The notes: generated from the sequence alone by a model not told the origin. DNA of 64,000 nucleotides from an uncultured bacterium (GCA_949282215.1 CASDPF010000010.1:23905-87904); one strand, 5' to 3'; counted from the first letter of the stretch, positions 27,557 through 36,693 are shown. Made by a program: numbers and translations.

Positions 27557-27595
27557 GTATCGCCCAAGTTCGAATCTTGCGTGCCAGAGGGTAGA
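27557..27595 (+). other. tRNA 3'-end-like fragment
   Basis: CAAG-TTCGAAT-CTTG is a T arm and loop, followed by acceptor-like GTGCCAG, but no 5' half of a tRNA precedes it. It may be a scar of an old integration or a carried attachment site. A terminator follows at once. Confidence 0.35.
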
Positions 27596-27598
27596 CTT

Positions 27599-27628
27599 AA
27601 AAAAGACTAGTTTAAACTAGTCTTTTTT
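27599..27628. terminator. bidirectional rho-independent terminator
   Basis: A 30-base perfect palindrome (AAAAAAGACTAGTTT and its complement) gives a strong hairpin with T runs both ways. It insulates the TA pair from the R-M operon. Confidence 0.85.
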
Positions 27629-27723
27629 TATTTACTATATTCAGGCAATATATAATAATTTATTACTAATTAATAAGTTAATCTAACATATTTATGCTAA
27701 TATTTATAATAGGACTTTAATTT

Positions 27724-28731
27724 ATGCAAAAAGCAATAAAAAAATTAAAATTTATAGATTTTTGCTCAGGTATTGGTGGAGGACGACTAGGGCTTGAATT
27801 ATTAGGCTTGATTTGTGTTGCACATAGTGAAATTAATATTGATTCTGACTATACTTACCAAAAATTTTTTAATGATAATAAAAATATAGGAGATTTAACT
27901 CTTCTTGATTATGACAGTATTCCTGAATGTGATATATTAATAGCAGGCTTTCCCTGTCAAACATTCTCAATTGTTGGGAAAAGGGCTGGCTTTGAGGATA
28001 AACGAGGACAAATAATATATTATTTAAAGGATATACTAAAACACAAAAGCATACCTTATTTTATACTTGAAAATGTCAAAGGTTTAGTTAATCATAATAG
28101 AGGGCAAACATTAAATTCTATTATCAAGTTGTTAAATCAAGCAGGATATAATATATCATATAAAGTTTTAAATAGCATTGATTATGGTGTTCCTCAATTA
28201 AGAGAACGGATTTATATTGTAGGGATAAGGAAAGATTTATATACGAAACCTTTTGAATTTCCAACACCTGTTAAGCATAAAAGTATAAAGGATTTTTTGT
28301 TATCAAATAATAATGACATATTAGATTTAAATAATCCAACATTCCAAAAGTATTTGTCTAATAAATACAATAAGGATAGAATTAATATTAATGAACTTTT
28401 AAAACAAGATTATACAATTATTGATACAAGGCAATCTGATTTAAGAGTTTATATTGATAAATGTCCAACATTAAGAACAGGGCGACATGGAATATTGTAT
28501 GTGCGTAATAAAAAATTACATAAATTATCAGGCCTAGAATCTTTGTTATTACAGGGTTTTCCTAAGGAATATGTTATGAAAGCAATTGACATAACAAATT
28601 CTAAATTATTGGCTCAAACAGGTAATGCAATGACGGTTAATGTAATAAGTGCAATAGGAAAAAATTTGCTTAATTATGTAGAAGGGAATTCTATAGATGA
28701 ATTTAGTACAAAGAGGCTCACAAACTGCTAG
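27724..28731 (+). CDS. DNA (cytosine-5-)-methyltransferase, HinP1I/HhaI-like
   Basis: This modification enzyme would methylate the R-M recognition site (predicted GCGC). C5-methylase motifs are in order: I FIDFCSGIGGG (10-20), IV GFPCQTFS with catalytic Cys78, VI ENVKG (116-120), VIII PQLRERIYIVG, a short target-recognition region, then IX/X with LLLQGFP and QTGNAMTVNVI. Length 335 fits single-chain M.HhaI types. AGGA precedes the ATG. It overlaps the endonuclease gene by 35 bases, so methylase is made first. Confidence 0.93.
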   Translation: MQKAIKKLKFIDFCSGIGGGRLGLELLGLICVAHSEINIDSDYTYQKFFNDNKNIGDLTLLDYDSIPECDILIAGFPCQTFSIVGKRAGFEDKRGQIIYYLKDILKHKSIPYFILENVKGLVNHNRGQTLNSIIKLLNQAGYNISYKVLNSIDYGVPQLRERIYIVGIRKDLYTKPFEFPTPVKHKSIKDFLLSNNNDILDLNNPTFQKYLSNKYNKDRININELLKQDYTIIDTRQSDLRVYIDKCPTLRTGRHGILYVRNKKLHKLSGLESLLLQGFPKEYVMKAIDITNSKLLAQTGNAMTVNVISAIGKNLLNYVEGNSIDEFSTKRLTNC

Positions 28732-29440
28732 AGATGGATTTCATAACGAGCAAAATATATGTGACAAGTTTAACAATTGGCAATTTGACAATGAAGCTCA
28801 GCAATGGCTGACCATTATGCAATATGATTTAAGTAAAATTGAATACGTAAGAGCAGTTGTTTTACATGGTTATAAAGCTGATGTCAATGTACAGGTGCAA
28901 ATAAGATTAAAATCCGCAATTGATTCGGAAAATATACAGGTAAAATTAGTATCAAATCGAAAAGGGTTTAATCAAGTAGATAAACGTTGGTTATTGCACT
29001 ATAAAGAAATGTGGAATATGCCTGATAATATTTATAGTTTGTTAAAATATTATACTGGAGAAGACAAGCCATATAAAACAGGTGTAAGAGATTCTCGTAG
29101 AATGTTTATGGATGAATTCACAAATGAAGAACAAGAGTTATTATTGGATTGGTTTTCTAATAATAAAACATTAATATTAAGTGATATTATTAAGGGGAGA
29201 GGTCAATTCAGTGCGGAATGGATTTTAGTGGTTCAAAAGATAAATAATAATGCTCGTTGGATGTTAGTTAATATTAATCAAGCATTACAACATTATTCTT
29301 CAGGAGATGTAAAAATTAGTCCAAAAGGCTCAATGCATATAGGACATGTGACTATGCAAAGAAAAGGTGGAGATGGTGGTCGAAATACTTCTAAAATGTT
29401 GCAATTCAAATTAGATCCTACACAATTATTTGATATATAA
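28697..29440 (+). CDS. type II restriction endonuclease, HinP1I-like (predicted GCGC)
   Basis: The sequence closely follows R.HinP1I as I remember it: start MNLVQRGSQTARDGF, KLVSNRKGFNQVDKRWL, RRMFMDEF, RGQFSAEW and the ending MLQFKLDPTQLFDI. The HinP1I/MspI-type catalytic signature D-x18-Q-x-K is present as Asp62, Gln81, Lys83, the same numbering as in HinP1I. Predicted cleavage is within GCGC. At 247 residues it is full length and apparently intact. It overlaps the methylase gene and is the last gene before the right att core. Confidence 0.92.
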   Translation: MNLVQRGSQTARDGFHNEQNICDKFNNWQFDNEAQQWLTIMQYDLSKIEYVRAVVLHGYKADVNVQVQIRLKSAIDSENIQVKLVSNRKGFNQVDKRWLLHYKEMWNMPDNIYSLLKYYTGEDKPYKTGVRDSRRMFMDEFTNEEQELLLDWFSNNKTLILSDIIKGRGQFSAEWILVVQKINNNARWMLVNINQALQHYSSGDVKISPKGSMHIGHVTMQRKGGDGGRNTSKMLQFKLDPTQLFDI

Positions 29441-29511
29441 ATCTAAATAAAAAATCCCCAGATTTGATTACGCCACATTTTCAACCAACCAAGTTCTGAA
29501 CTCGACTCTAT

Positions 29512-29521
29512 TAAATATTTT
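29512..29521 (+). repeat. attR core direct repeat
   Basis: This is an exact copy of the 10-base core at 15818-15827, followed directly by the recombinase remnant. DNA at 29441-29511 is the element's right end and holds no gene I can support. Confidence 0.65.
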
Positions 29522-29630
29522 GAGAAACAGCCTTTTTGGCAATGTAACAGAAGGGCTTTTTATATGTCCAATTTAATTTTTCGTCTTTTAATGCTTATTT
29601 TGAGATAGAATTTTAACAGATTTATATGGA
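29512..29630 (-). pseudogene. 3' remnant of a second serine recombinase
   Basis: On the minus strand this encodes LKDEKLNWTYKKPFCYIAKKA, then VSQNI and a stop, nearly the same as the C-terminus of the recombinase at 15793. Similarity fades, with a frameshift, at about 29600-29630. The rest of the gene is gone. It marks an older related element at the same site, now decayed. Confidence 0.8.
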
Positions 29631-29749
29631 CTCTAATGGTTGTCGCTTATTTTGGTTTATTTTTGTTATTAAAATTTACAAGTTGCAAACTTTTACTTGA
29701 CATTACAGGTCGTAAAATGAGAAAATTGCTTAATAAGATTGGAGGGTAT

Positions 29750-30028
29750 ATGTTAAAAAAATTACTCGGAATAATAATTTGTATTACGTTAGTATCATCT
29801 TTTTCGGCAGTATATGCACATGACGGCTCTTTTACTTGGTTTGGGTTAAGGCGTAATAATACTGAAATTGAATTCCGCAGCGGTGATGCTCATCATGATA
29901 ACGGTCGTCATTTAGGGCATTGTGAACCTAAGCATAAATGCCATCATAAAAAACCTCCAAAGCCACCAAAGCCACATAAACATAAAAAAGATCCTAAACA
30001 TCATAGATTTTTTAAATTTTGGGATTAA
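29750..30028 (+). CDS. secreted His/Lys/Pro-rich small protein
   Basis: The start at ATG 29750 is fixed by GGAGGG 3 bases upstream and a standard signal peptide (MLKKLLGIIICITLVSSFSA, cleavage after VYA). The mature protein of about 70 residues ends in a His, Lys and Pro-rich tail (HCEPKHKCHHKKPPKPPKPH), which could bind metal ions or the cell surface. No family is recognised. It is the first chromosomal gene right of the element. Confidence 0.65.
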   Translation: MLKKLLGIIICITLVSSFSAVYAHDGSFTWFGLRRNNTEIEFRSGDAHHDNGRHLGHCEPKHKCHHKKPPKPPKPHKHKKDPKHHRFFKFWD

Positions 30029-30034
30029 TGTTTG

Positions 30035-30571
30035 ATGTTGTATTCATCTTGTTATTTTAGTCCGTTGGGAAAGTTGCTTATACTAAGTGATGAAAATTCT
30101 ATTTATGGAATTGGACTTGATGGACAAGAAATTTTTGCTAAAATTTTTTCACAAGAAGAAATTGTTGAAAAACCGGATTTGGATATTCAAAAGCATGCAA
30201 GAAAATGGTTTGAGAATTATTTTTCAGCGAAAAATCCTAGTTTAGAGGAAATTAGTTTAGCTCCTCAAGGCAGTGATTTTCGTAAAAATGTATGGAAAAT
30301 TTTAACCGAAATTCCGTATGGTGAAGTTATGACCTACGGAGAAATTGCAAAAAAGCTTGCAGTAAAATTAAATAAAGAAAAAATGTCCTCTCAAGCTGTA
30401 GGGAATGCTATTGCTAATAATCCTATTTTGATTATGATTCCATGTCATAGAGTTATTGGTGCAAATGGAAATTTAACAGGATTTTCCGCGGGAATTAACA
30501 ATAAAGCCAGACTACTTGAATTTGAAGGACATAAAATTCAAGTATATAATCAAAAATTTTATGTCAGGTAA
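30035..30571 (+). CDS. ogt: methylated-DNA--protein-cysteine methyltransferase
   Basis: This DNA repair protein takes the methyl group from O6-methylguanine onto its own cysteine. The active-site IPCHRVIG, the upstream helix-turn-helix with YGEVMTYGEIA, and the GFSAGINNKARLLEFEG C-terminal stretch are all present. An N-terminal ribonuclease-H-like domain (about 1-85) makes it Ogt-like at 178 residues. I prefer the ATG at 30035 to the TTG one codon earlier. It converges on the gene at 30615. Confidence 0.93.
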   Translation: MLYSSCYFSPLGKLLILSDENSIYGIGLDGQEIFAKIFSQEEIVEKPDLDIQKHARKWFENYFSAKNPSLEEISLAPQGSDFRKNVWKILTEIPYGEVMTYGEIAKKLAVKLNKEKMSSQAVGNAIANNPILIMIPCHRVIGANGNLTGFSAGINNKARLLEFEGHKIQVYNQKFYVR

Positions 30572-30614
30572 ATTTGTTTTGAGAGAAGGAGAATTTTTAG
30601 TTGATACGGATAAT

Positions 30615-31328
30615 TTACTGACATTGTTTTTTTATACATAAGTCTTCGCAAAGCATTATTATAATAGATTCTCCGGCTTTTGCATGATATTTTAATCCGG
30701 GAGTTATAAGTCCTGTTATCAAGCCGACAGTTGTACCTACTGGAATACCTATAGCATAACCGACACCAAGTTTTGCAGGATTTGGAATGAATGCAAAGCC
30801 TGTACCTGCTCCTGCACCGACTATCCCAAGTCCAAGAGTCCATGATGCAAGTTTGCCTGCCGTATGCCAAGGACCCTCTTTTAGGGAAGAATCTTTTGTG
30901 CATGGTTTTGCATTCATAGCTATTGCTGTACCGTCCGGTAATAATAAACAGTCAAATGTCATGTAAACACGTGCATTTTTATTAGGAACTCTTTGTTTTT
31001 CAATTCTTATTACGGTTGCTACTATTTTGGAACCTGCAGGAATTAACAATGTTCCTTCTTGAGTATAAATTGCTTCCGGTACACTGAAATTTACTTTGTC
31101 CCCTGCTTTCGAACATTCTGACCAGAATTTGCAATCAAAAACAATTTTAAATGCATTGCCTTTGCAAATTACATTCTCCAAATTTTTAATCAATACCTGA
31201 TTGCATTCTGCACATTTTTCGCAAAACATGTGTTCTCGTGCAATAATTCCATCTTCACAATTACAAGTTTCTGCATAAGCACTTATTCCTAGCATAATTA
31301 TTAAAAGTGTTGCAATAAATTTTTTCAT
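30615..31328 (-). CDS. exported Cys-rich hypothetical protein
   Basis: A signal peptide (MKKFIATLLIIMLGISAYA) is followed by a Cys-rich stretch of about 50 residues containing several C-x2-C pairs, a beta domain (LLIPAGSKIVATVIRIEKQ...YMTFDCLLLPDGTAI) and a C-terminal Gly-rich hydrophobic segment (about 165-215) that could enter a membrane. The beta part recalls the TrbI/VirB10-type fold loosely; I would not call it that. The ATG at 31328 is preferred over one two codons upstream. Confidence 0.65.
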   Translation of the reverse strand: MKKFIATLLIIMLGISAYAETCNCEDGIIAREHMFCEKCAECNQVLIKNLENVICKGNAFKIVFDCKFWSECSKAGDKVNFSVPEAIYTQEGTLLIPAGSKIVATVIRIEKQRVPNKNARVYMTFDCLLLPDGTAIAMNAKPCTKDSSLKEGPWHTAGKLASWTLGLGIVGAGAGTGFAFIPNPAKLGVGYAIGIPVGTTVGLITGLITPGLKYHAKAGESIIIMLCEDLCIKKQCQ

Positions 31329-31376
31329 ATACAAACTATGTGTCGATATATGAAAAATTTCTATTGCTCGACTGGG

Positions 31377-32429
31377 TTAGTTTTTATTATAAATAGCAAT
31401 TTTCAAGCAATTATCCTGTTTTTCTTCAAACATTTTATATGCTTTTATAATTTTTTCCAGTGGAAGTTTTTTTGAAATTAAAAAGTCTGTATTAATTTTT
31501 CCATCAGAAATCATTTTTAAAAGTTTTTCGCAATGGATAGCATCAACGCCGCCTGTTTTGAAAATTAAATTTTTTCCATACATTTCAGGTAAAGGGAGTT
31601 TTTGAGTTTTTTCATACATTGCAACTATTGCCACTACAGAATTTGGTCTTGCAATTTTCCAAGCCATTTCAAGTGTATTCTCTCCCCCTGCACATTCTAT
31701 TACGCCATCTGCTCCGTGATTGTTTGTTATTTCTTTAACTGTTTTTTCCGTATTTTCAATTTTTGAATTTATTATGAAATCTGCAAGATTAAGTTTTTTT
31801 GCAAATTCAAGGCGAGTTTTATCAATATCTATTGCAATTATTTTAGATGCCCCAAGAATTTTAGCACACATCATTGCACATAATCCTACAGGTCCGCAGC
31901 CGATTACAGCTATTATATCTCCTTTTTGAATTTCGCATAATTCAGCTCCGAAATAGCCGCTTGATAAAATATCTCCTGTAAATAATGCATTTTCATCGCT
32001 TACATTATCAGGAATTTTAGAAAGTCCTGTATCTGCAAAAGGGACTCTTATGTATTCAGCTTGGCAGCCGTCAATTTTGCATCCTATTTCCCATCCTCCG
32101 TTTTCGCAATTATTTATAAATCCTTTTTTACAAAAGAAGCATTCTCCGCAAAATGTTATACAGTTTGCTGCAACCCTATCTCCTTTTTTTAAATTTATGA
32201 TACCATTCCCAACTTCAACTATTTCACCTACAAATTCATGTCCTAAAGTAGTTTCGGGAATTGCAGAAGGTACAGCACCATGCATTATATGTAAGTCGCT
32301 TGTGCATATCGTGGATAATGTTACTTTTACTATAGCATCTTTTTCATTTTCGAGTTTTGGAATAGGTTTTTCGGTTAATTCTATAGACCCGTCTTTATGC
32401 CATATAAGTGCTTTCATTTTTTCTCCCAT
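31377..32429 (-). CDS. zinc-dependent alcohol dehydrogenase (MDR family)
   Basis: This is a cytoplasmic NAD(P)-dependent dehydrogenase of the medium-chain family. The catalytic zinc site starts with CTSDLH and GHEFVG. The structural zinc lobe has four cysteines in CGECFFC...FINNC. The Rossmann motif is GCGPVGLCAM near residues 175-184, followed by an IDIDKTRLEFA acidic residue pointing to NAD. Length 350 fits. AAGGAG precedes the ATG. Substrate (alcohol, polyol or threonine) cannot be told; CxxxD with HGAVPSAI resembles alcohol-type members. Confidence 0.88.
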   Translation of the reverse strand: MGEKMKALIWHKDGSIELTEKPIPKLENEKDAIVKVTLSTICTSDLHIMHGAVPSAIPETTLGHEFVGEIVEVGNGIINLKKGDRVAANCITFCGECFFCKKGFINNCENGGWEIGCKIDGCQAEYIRVPFADTGLSKIPDNVSDENALFTGDILSSGYFGAELCEIQKGDIIAVIGCGPVGLCAMMCAKILGASKIIAIDIDKTRLEFAKKLNLADFIINSKIENTEKTVKEITNNHGADGVIECAGGENTLEMAWKIARPNSVVAIVAMYEKTQKLPLPEMYGKNLIFKTGGVDAIHCEKLLKMISDGKINTDFLISKKLPLEKIIKAYKMFEEKQDNCLKIAIYNKN

Positions 32430-32482
32430 TTTATGCTCCTTTTGTTTTTATTGAGTATAGCATAAACAGTTTTTTCAAAATT

Positions 32483-33331
32483 TTAGAAAATAATGAGAAT
32501 TGTAGCTCCGATTACCATTATGCAAGAACCTATTAATTTTTTTAGTAAATCTTTTTCTTTAAATATTTTCCAGCCCAAAATTACATTCAACAATGCAGAT
32601 AGTTGAAATAATGCAAGTGCGTAACTTACGTTCATTTTTTCAAATACAAAATTCGTGCTAAACTGCATTATCCCTGCTGTTGCAATTAGGCCTATAATAT
32701 AAATAATTTTTGTTGTGTTGATTTTTACTAATTTGATTTTATGTATAAGTATCAATAAATATGCAAATATTGCACCAAAAATGCACCATAGTATAAATGA
32801 CGTCAAAATATCCGAGTTGTTTATTACGTTTTTTATGAAAACGGCTTCTATTGCTGTGAAAATTAGTGCATAAATCCTGTATTTTATATCTTTGCGTTTT
32901 AAAAGTTCAATTGAAAACCCTTCTTTTGTTCCGTTGAAAATGATATAGCTTCCGAAAATTAATAATCCAATTCCAAAAATTCCGATAATTGACGGAATTT
33001 CTCCAGCTAAGAAGATTGCAAAAATCATTGCAACTAAAGCTTTATAAGCATTTATCGGCCCAAGAATTGATAATTCCCCCTTGCTTAATGCTTTTATTAA
33101 ATAGTAGTTGCCTAAGGATCCGAATATTCCGCCGATTAATGCATTGGTTAATACTGCTGGTGTAAGTGGAGTTATATTTTTTATTAGAGGAATTGAAAGA
33201 ATACTTAGTCCTGTGTATGTATAAAAATTTATCGCAAACGAATTTAATCCGCTTTTTGTGAGCCGTTTTTGAAAAACATTTGATAATGAATTAGAACATA
33301 TTCTTATTATTACTGCGAGTATTGTGAGCAT
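32483..33331 (-). CDS. EamA/DMT-superfamily transporter
   Basis: The 282 residues contain about ten hydrophobic helices in two similar halves, as in drug/metabolite transporters. Typical features are the first-helix start (MLTILAVIIRICSNSLSNVF), the end-of-half motif with GSLGNYYLIKALSKGELSI, and FALFQLSALLNVILGW in the second half. It sits in the inner membrane; substrate is unknown. It is one base downstream of the GNAT gene, so the two are an operon. Confidence 0.85.
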   Translation of the reverse strand: MLTILAVIIRICSNSLSNVFQKRLTKSGLNSFAINFYTYTGLSILSIPLIKNITPLTPAVLTNALIGGIFGSLGNYYLIKALSKGELSILGPINAYKALVAMIFAIFLAGEIPSIIGIFGIGLLIFGSYIIFNGTKEGFSIELLKRKDIKYRIYALIFTAIEAVFIKNVINNSDILTSFILWCIFGAIFAYLLILIHKIKLVKINTTKIIYIIGLIATAGIMQFSTNFVFEKMNVSYALALFQLSALLNVILGWKIFKEKDLLKKLIGSCIMVIGATILIIF

Positions 33332-33332
33332 T

Positions 33333-33905
33333 TTAGTTATTTGATTTTATTAATTCCAAGGTTTGATTTTTTGATTTTACATCAGAATGTAAATTTTCAA
33401 ATACAAATAATATTTGGTTTATAATTTCATTTTTTTTCGGTAAGTTTTCTTGTAATGGTTTGAATAAAAGTTCCATTTTTAGTTTTTTAATATCATTTGG
33501 AAAGTAATAATTAAAATTTAAATTTTTACATCCTAATTTTTTATAAAAATTCATTCTTTTTATTGTTTGAATGTTCTCTTGATTTTCAGGTTCGACTTCA
33601 AAAAAAACACCTTTAAGATGTGAATATTTTTGAAAAAGGCTTTCAAGGATTTTACTCCCGTATCCTTTTGAATGGTATTCACGAAAAATTGCAACGTAAT
33701 CTACCCAAATATATTCATTTTCTAAATATAAAATATAACCTACAGGCGTTTTTTCATCAAAGAGAATTTCACATTTGTAATGTGTTTTTTCAAAAAGTTT
33801 ATTAAAATTTTCAAAGGATTTTATTTCTTCAGGCGGAAATTGTTTTTCCATATCCTGAAAGATTTCTGCAGACAGCTTATTTTTAATTTCAAGATGTAAA
33901 TTCAT
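33333..33905 (-). CDS. GNAT-family N-acetyltransferase
   Basis: This protein probably transfers an acetyl group from acetyl-CoA to an amine. The GNAT core is visible: the beta4 strand VDYVAIF followed by REYHSKGYGSKILESL, the acetyl-CoA pyrophosphate loop (Q/RxxGxG/A variant), and NIQTIKRMNFYKKLGC near the end. At 190 residues it has an extra C-terminal helical tail. It is followed by the transporter after a single base. Confidence 0.8.
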   Translation of the reverse strand: MNLHLEIKNKLSAEIFQDMEKQFPPEEIKSFENFNKLFEKTHYKCEILFDEKTPVGYILYLENEYIWVDYVAIFREYHSKGYGSKILESLFQKYSHLKGVFFEVEPENQENIQTIKRMNFYKKLGCKNLNFNYYFPNDIKKLKMELLFKPLQENLPKKNEIINQILFVFENLHSDVKSKNQTLELIKSNN

Positions 33906-33927
33906 AAACAGATTATATCAGAAATAT

Positions 33928-35226
33928 TTATGCAATAGCCGGAATTTTTTCTGCAGCTCGAGGTATTTTAAATCCTAAAATATTTTTATTTGAAGGATCA
34001 CTTGTGATAAAAACTTTACCATTATGAGCTCTGATAATCTGGCTTGAGTAATATAATTTCAGACAGAATCCTATTTTATTGTAAGTTTTAGTCTGACCTA
34101 AATATTGGTCAAATATATATCGAATATCTTTTGGTGGAATATATGGACCTTCAGTATTTACGGTCAATGAAATTTCGTCATTTTCTTCATAGAGATTTAT
34201 TATTACTTTTGTATTTTCATAGGCATGAGATATACTATTTTCTATAAAATATAGTATTGCATCTTTTAAAAATTTTTCATCTGCATTTATATTATTTTGA
34301 AGTAATTCATGATTGATAATTATTTCAATATTTCTCTCTTTTGCAAGGCTGGATACTTCAACGCAACAATCTAATAACAAATCTGTCATATTAATTTCAG
34401 TTGAATTTAGTTTAATTTCATTATTGTCAAATTTATATGAAAACAATGTCGCAGATACAAGAGAATACATGCTTTTACAAGATTCTAGAGTTAGTTGTAA
34501 TAAGTCTTGCTGAGTATTATTTATTTGACCGAAACATCCCTTTAAAATAAGTTCCAATGACCTTATTTGAGCAATGATAGGGGTCTTTAAGTCATGGCTT
34601 AATGTAGCTATGTAGTGCTCCTTTTGTCTTTTAACGAGTTTTGCAGCACCTATATCTTCTATAAATACTGCGATTTGATTTATTCCTCCATTTATGTCAA
34701 CTATTGGAGATTTACATATCCGATACCAAGATGGATTATGATTAGAAAATTTATAATAATGTTCAAGCAATATATTTTGTTTACTTGTTAATATGAAAGC
34801 AATTTCTTCTTTTATTTTTTTACAAGTTTGTCCGAAATATTTTGTGCAAATATTTTTTTTGTTTAATTCTGATTCTTTTACTCCGATTAACTCTTTTAGT
34901 TTGCTATTTCCTGTTATATATTTACCGTCTAAATCAATTATGAATGCCGGTATAGGAATATTATTTAAAATAGAAGTTTGCGGAATTTCATTTTCCACAT
35001 TTTTAATTATAGGTTTATGACAAATTTTTATGTTTTTATATTCATTTTTTAATTTTTTCAAGTGTTCATTTTTATCAAGATATGCATTCATCATAAATGC
35101 AAGGATAAACATATTTACAAGGCTTCTTGGTGATGATTTTATTGCGTCATCGTATATGCACAGACCTAAAAGGAGTGCAAAAAGAGCCAAAAATATAATT
35201 TTTGCTTTTAAAGGATTTTTTTTCAT
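33928..35226 (-). CDS. membrane sensor histidine kinase with PAS domain
   Basis: Two N-terminal hydrophobic segments (about 9-25 and 36-50) anchor it. A PAS domain spans about 85-195 (IPAFIIDLDGKYITGNSKL). The dimerisation/phosphoacceptor helix has ATLSHDLKTPI with His211. The ATPase domain shows FIENSISHAYEN (N box) and a weak G region ending IYIRAHNGK-like. It lies 11 bases after the response regulator gene and almost certainly phosphorylates it. The input signal is unknown; it may be a cytoplasmic ligand at the PAS domain. Confidence 0.9.
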   Translation of the reverse strand: MKKNPLKAKIIFLALFALLLGLCIYDDAIKSSPRSLVNMFILAFMMNAYLDKNEHLKKLKNEYKNIKICHKPIIKNVENEIPQTSILNNIPIPAFIIDLDGKYITGNSKLKELIGVKESELNKKNICTKYFGQTCKKIKEEIAFILTSKQNILLEHYYKFSNHNPSWYRICKSPIVDINGGINQIAVFIEDIGAAKLVKRQKEHYIATLSHDLKTPIIAQIRSLELILKGCFGQINNTQQDLLQLTLESCKSMYSLVSATLFSYKFDNNEIKLNSTEINMTDLLLDCCVEVSSLAKERNIEIIINHELLQNNINADEKFLKDAILYFIENSISHAYENTKVIINLYEENDEISLTVNTEGPYIPPKDIRYIFDQYLGQTKTYNKIGFCLKLYYSSQIIRAHNGKVFITSDPSNKNILGFKIPRAAEKIPAIA

Positions 35227-35237
35227 AGAAATTTTCT

Positions 35238-35918
35238 CTAAAATAAATTGTATTCTTTTGCCTTTATGGCAGCTTCAAGTCTTGCCTTGACCGATAATTT
35301 GCGGAGAATTTTCGATACATGAGATTTTGCGGTATGTCGACTGATATGGAGGGTCTCTCCTATTTGTCTGTTAGTTTTTGCATCATGGATGAGTTTCAAG
35401 ATTTCAATATCTTGATCTGAAAACTTAATATTAGGTTTTTTCTTTGGTTTATTTTTTACGTATAAATTATCCAAATCCGTAGATTCAGGTTTTGGTAAAA
35501 GATCCACAACAATATCTGCAATTCTCGGATCAAACCATACTACACCGTTTGTGGCTGACTTGATTGCCGTAATAAGTGTAGGGAATGGAATATCTTTTAT
35601 TGCGTAAGCATTTGCACCTATTGTAATTGAGGCACATATTTCATCACTTCTTTCATGAGATGTAAGCATTAAGACTTTTGTCTTTGGGAATTGTTTTTTT
35701 ATAAGTTTTGTTGCTTCTATTCCGTTCATGTGGGGTAAACCTATATCCATAAGTACTATATCCGCCGGTTGTTTTTCCAGTTCAGCTAAACATTCTTCAG
35801 CTGTTTCAAAGCATTCAAGCAGATTAATCTCATCTGATACTTGATTAAATAAATGCTTATAAGTTGTTCTTGCTAATTTGTCATCTTCCACTATATATAC
35901 AGATATTACTTCTTCCAT
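35238..35918 (-). CDS. NarL/FixJ-family response regulator
   Basis: The receiver domain (about 6-122) has the acidic pair EDD at 11-13, phospho-acceptor Asp58 in VLMDIG, Thr in LMLTSHE and Lys in IKDIPF. A LuxR-type HTH (about 160-222) contains DIEILKLIHDAKTNRQIGETL, then SRHTAKSHVSKILRKLSV. It forms an operon with the kinase downstream. It is a DNA-binding activator or repressor whose targets cannot be read from this window. Confidence 0.93.
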   Translation of the reverse strand: MEEVISVYIVEDDKLARTTYKHLFNQVSDEINLLECFETAEECLAELEKQPADIVLMDIGLPHMNGIEATKLIKKQFPKTKVLMLTSHERSDEICASITIGANAYAIKDIPFPTLITAIKSATNGVVWFDPRIADIVVDLLPKPESTDLDNLYVKNKPKKKPNIKFSDQDIEILKLIHDAKTNRQIGETLHISRHTAKSHVSKILRKLSVKARLEAAIKAKEYNLF

Positions 35919-36024
35919 AACAAAACTTCCGTTCCTGTTTAACTGAGATTATCCTATTTTAACCTCATAAATGGAAAAAGAGAATTACCCGACTGGGTAT
36001 AATTATTTTAGGGCTATAATCCTT

Positions 36025-36693
36025 TTATAATATGGTCTTTACATTATTTCTGCCGTTATTTTTCGCTAGATAAAGTGCTTTATCCGCACCATCTAAAAAT
36101 TCTCCTGCTGTCTCAACTCCTGATTCTGTTGAATTGACACCTATACTTATTGTAACTTGAAATTTATTATCATTGTATTCAAACGGATATTTTTCAATTC
36201 TTTTTCTTAATCTTTCGAGTGGAATAAGTGCTTTTTCTAAAGGTGTTTCAGTCAGTAATGCAACGAATTCTTCTCCTCCGTATCGAAATACCATGTCAGT
36301 TTTTCTTAACGTATCCAAAATCATATATGCGACTTCTTTTAATACATAATCTCCGCATAAATGTCCATAAGTGTCATTTACTTTTTTGAAAAAATCTATA
36401 TCAATAACAGCAATACTTAAATTATTGTGATATCTTTTTGACCGCAAAAACTCACGTTCTAAATTTGCATCCAAATGTCTGCGGTTGTAAAGCCCTGTGA
36501 GAGCATCAGTTAAGGAAAGATACCTTGTATGAGAGTACATGAAATTAATTTTTTTTATAACATCAAGTTTGTTTGTTTCAGGTACAGGAAAATTCCTAAT
36601 AATTTCTTCAATGTTTTGCTGAATTTCATCAAGAACTTCCGGCGGAAGGTCAAAATTCATATTTTCAAAATCGTTGTTATCAATTTCAGCCAT
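36025..36693 (-). CDS. diguanylate cyclase (GGDEF)
   Basis: This cytoplasmic protein makes cyclic di-GMP from two GTP. The GGDEF domain (about 58-222) has the active-site GGEEF at 139-143, the metal Asp in IDIDFFK, and an RxxD inhibitory site at 130-133, so product feedback is likely. The N-terminal ~55 residues form a helical region for dimerisation. It is divergent from the HD gene at 36769. No EAL or HD-GYP partner and no PilZ are seen in the window. Confidence 0.92.
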   Translation of the reverse strand: MAEIDNNDFENMNFDLPPEVLDEIQQNIEEIIRNFPVPETNKLDVIKKINFMYSHTRYLSLTDALTGLYNRRHLDANLEREFLRSKRYHNNLSIAVIDIDFFKKVNDTYGHLCGDYVLKEVAYMILDTLRKTDMVFRYGGEEFVALLTETPLEKALIPLERLRKRIEKYPFEYNDNKFQVTISIGVNSTESGVETAGEFLDGADKALYLAKNNGRNNVKTIL

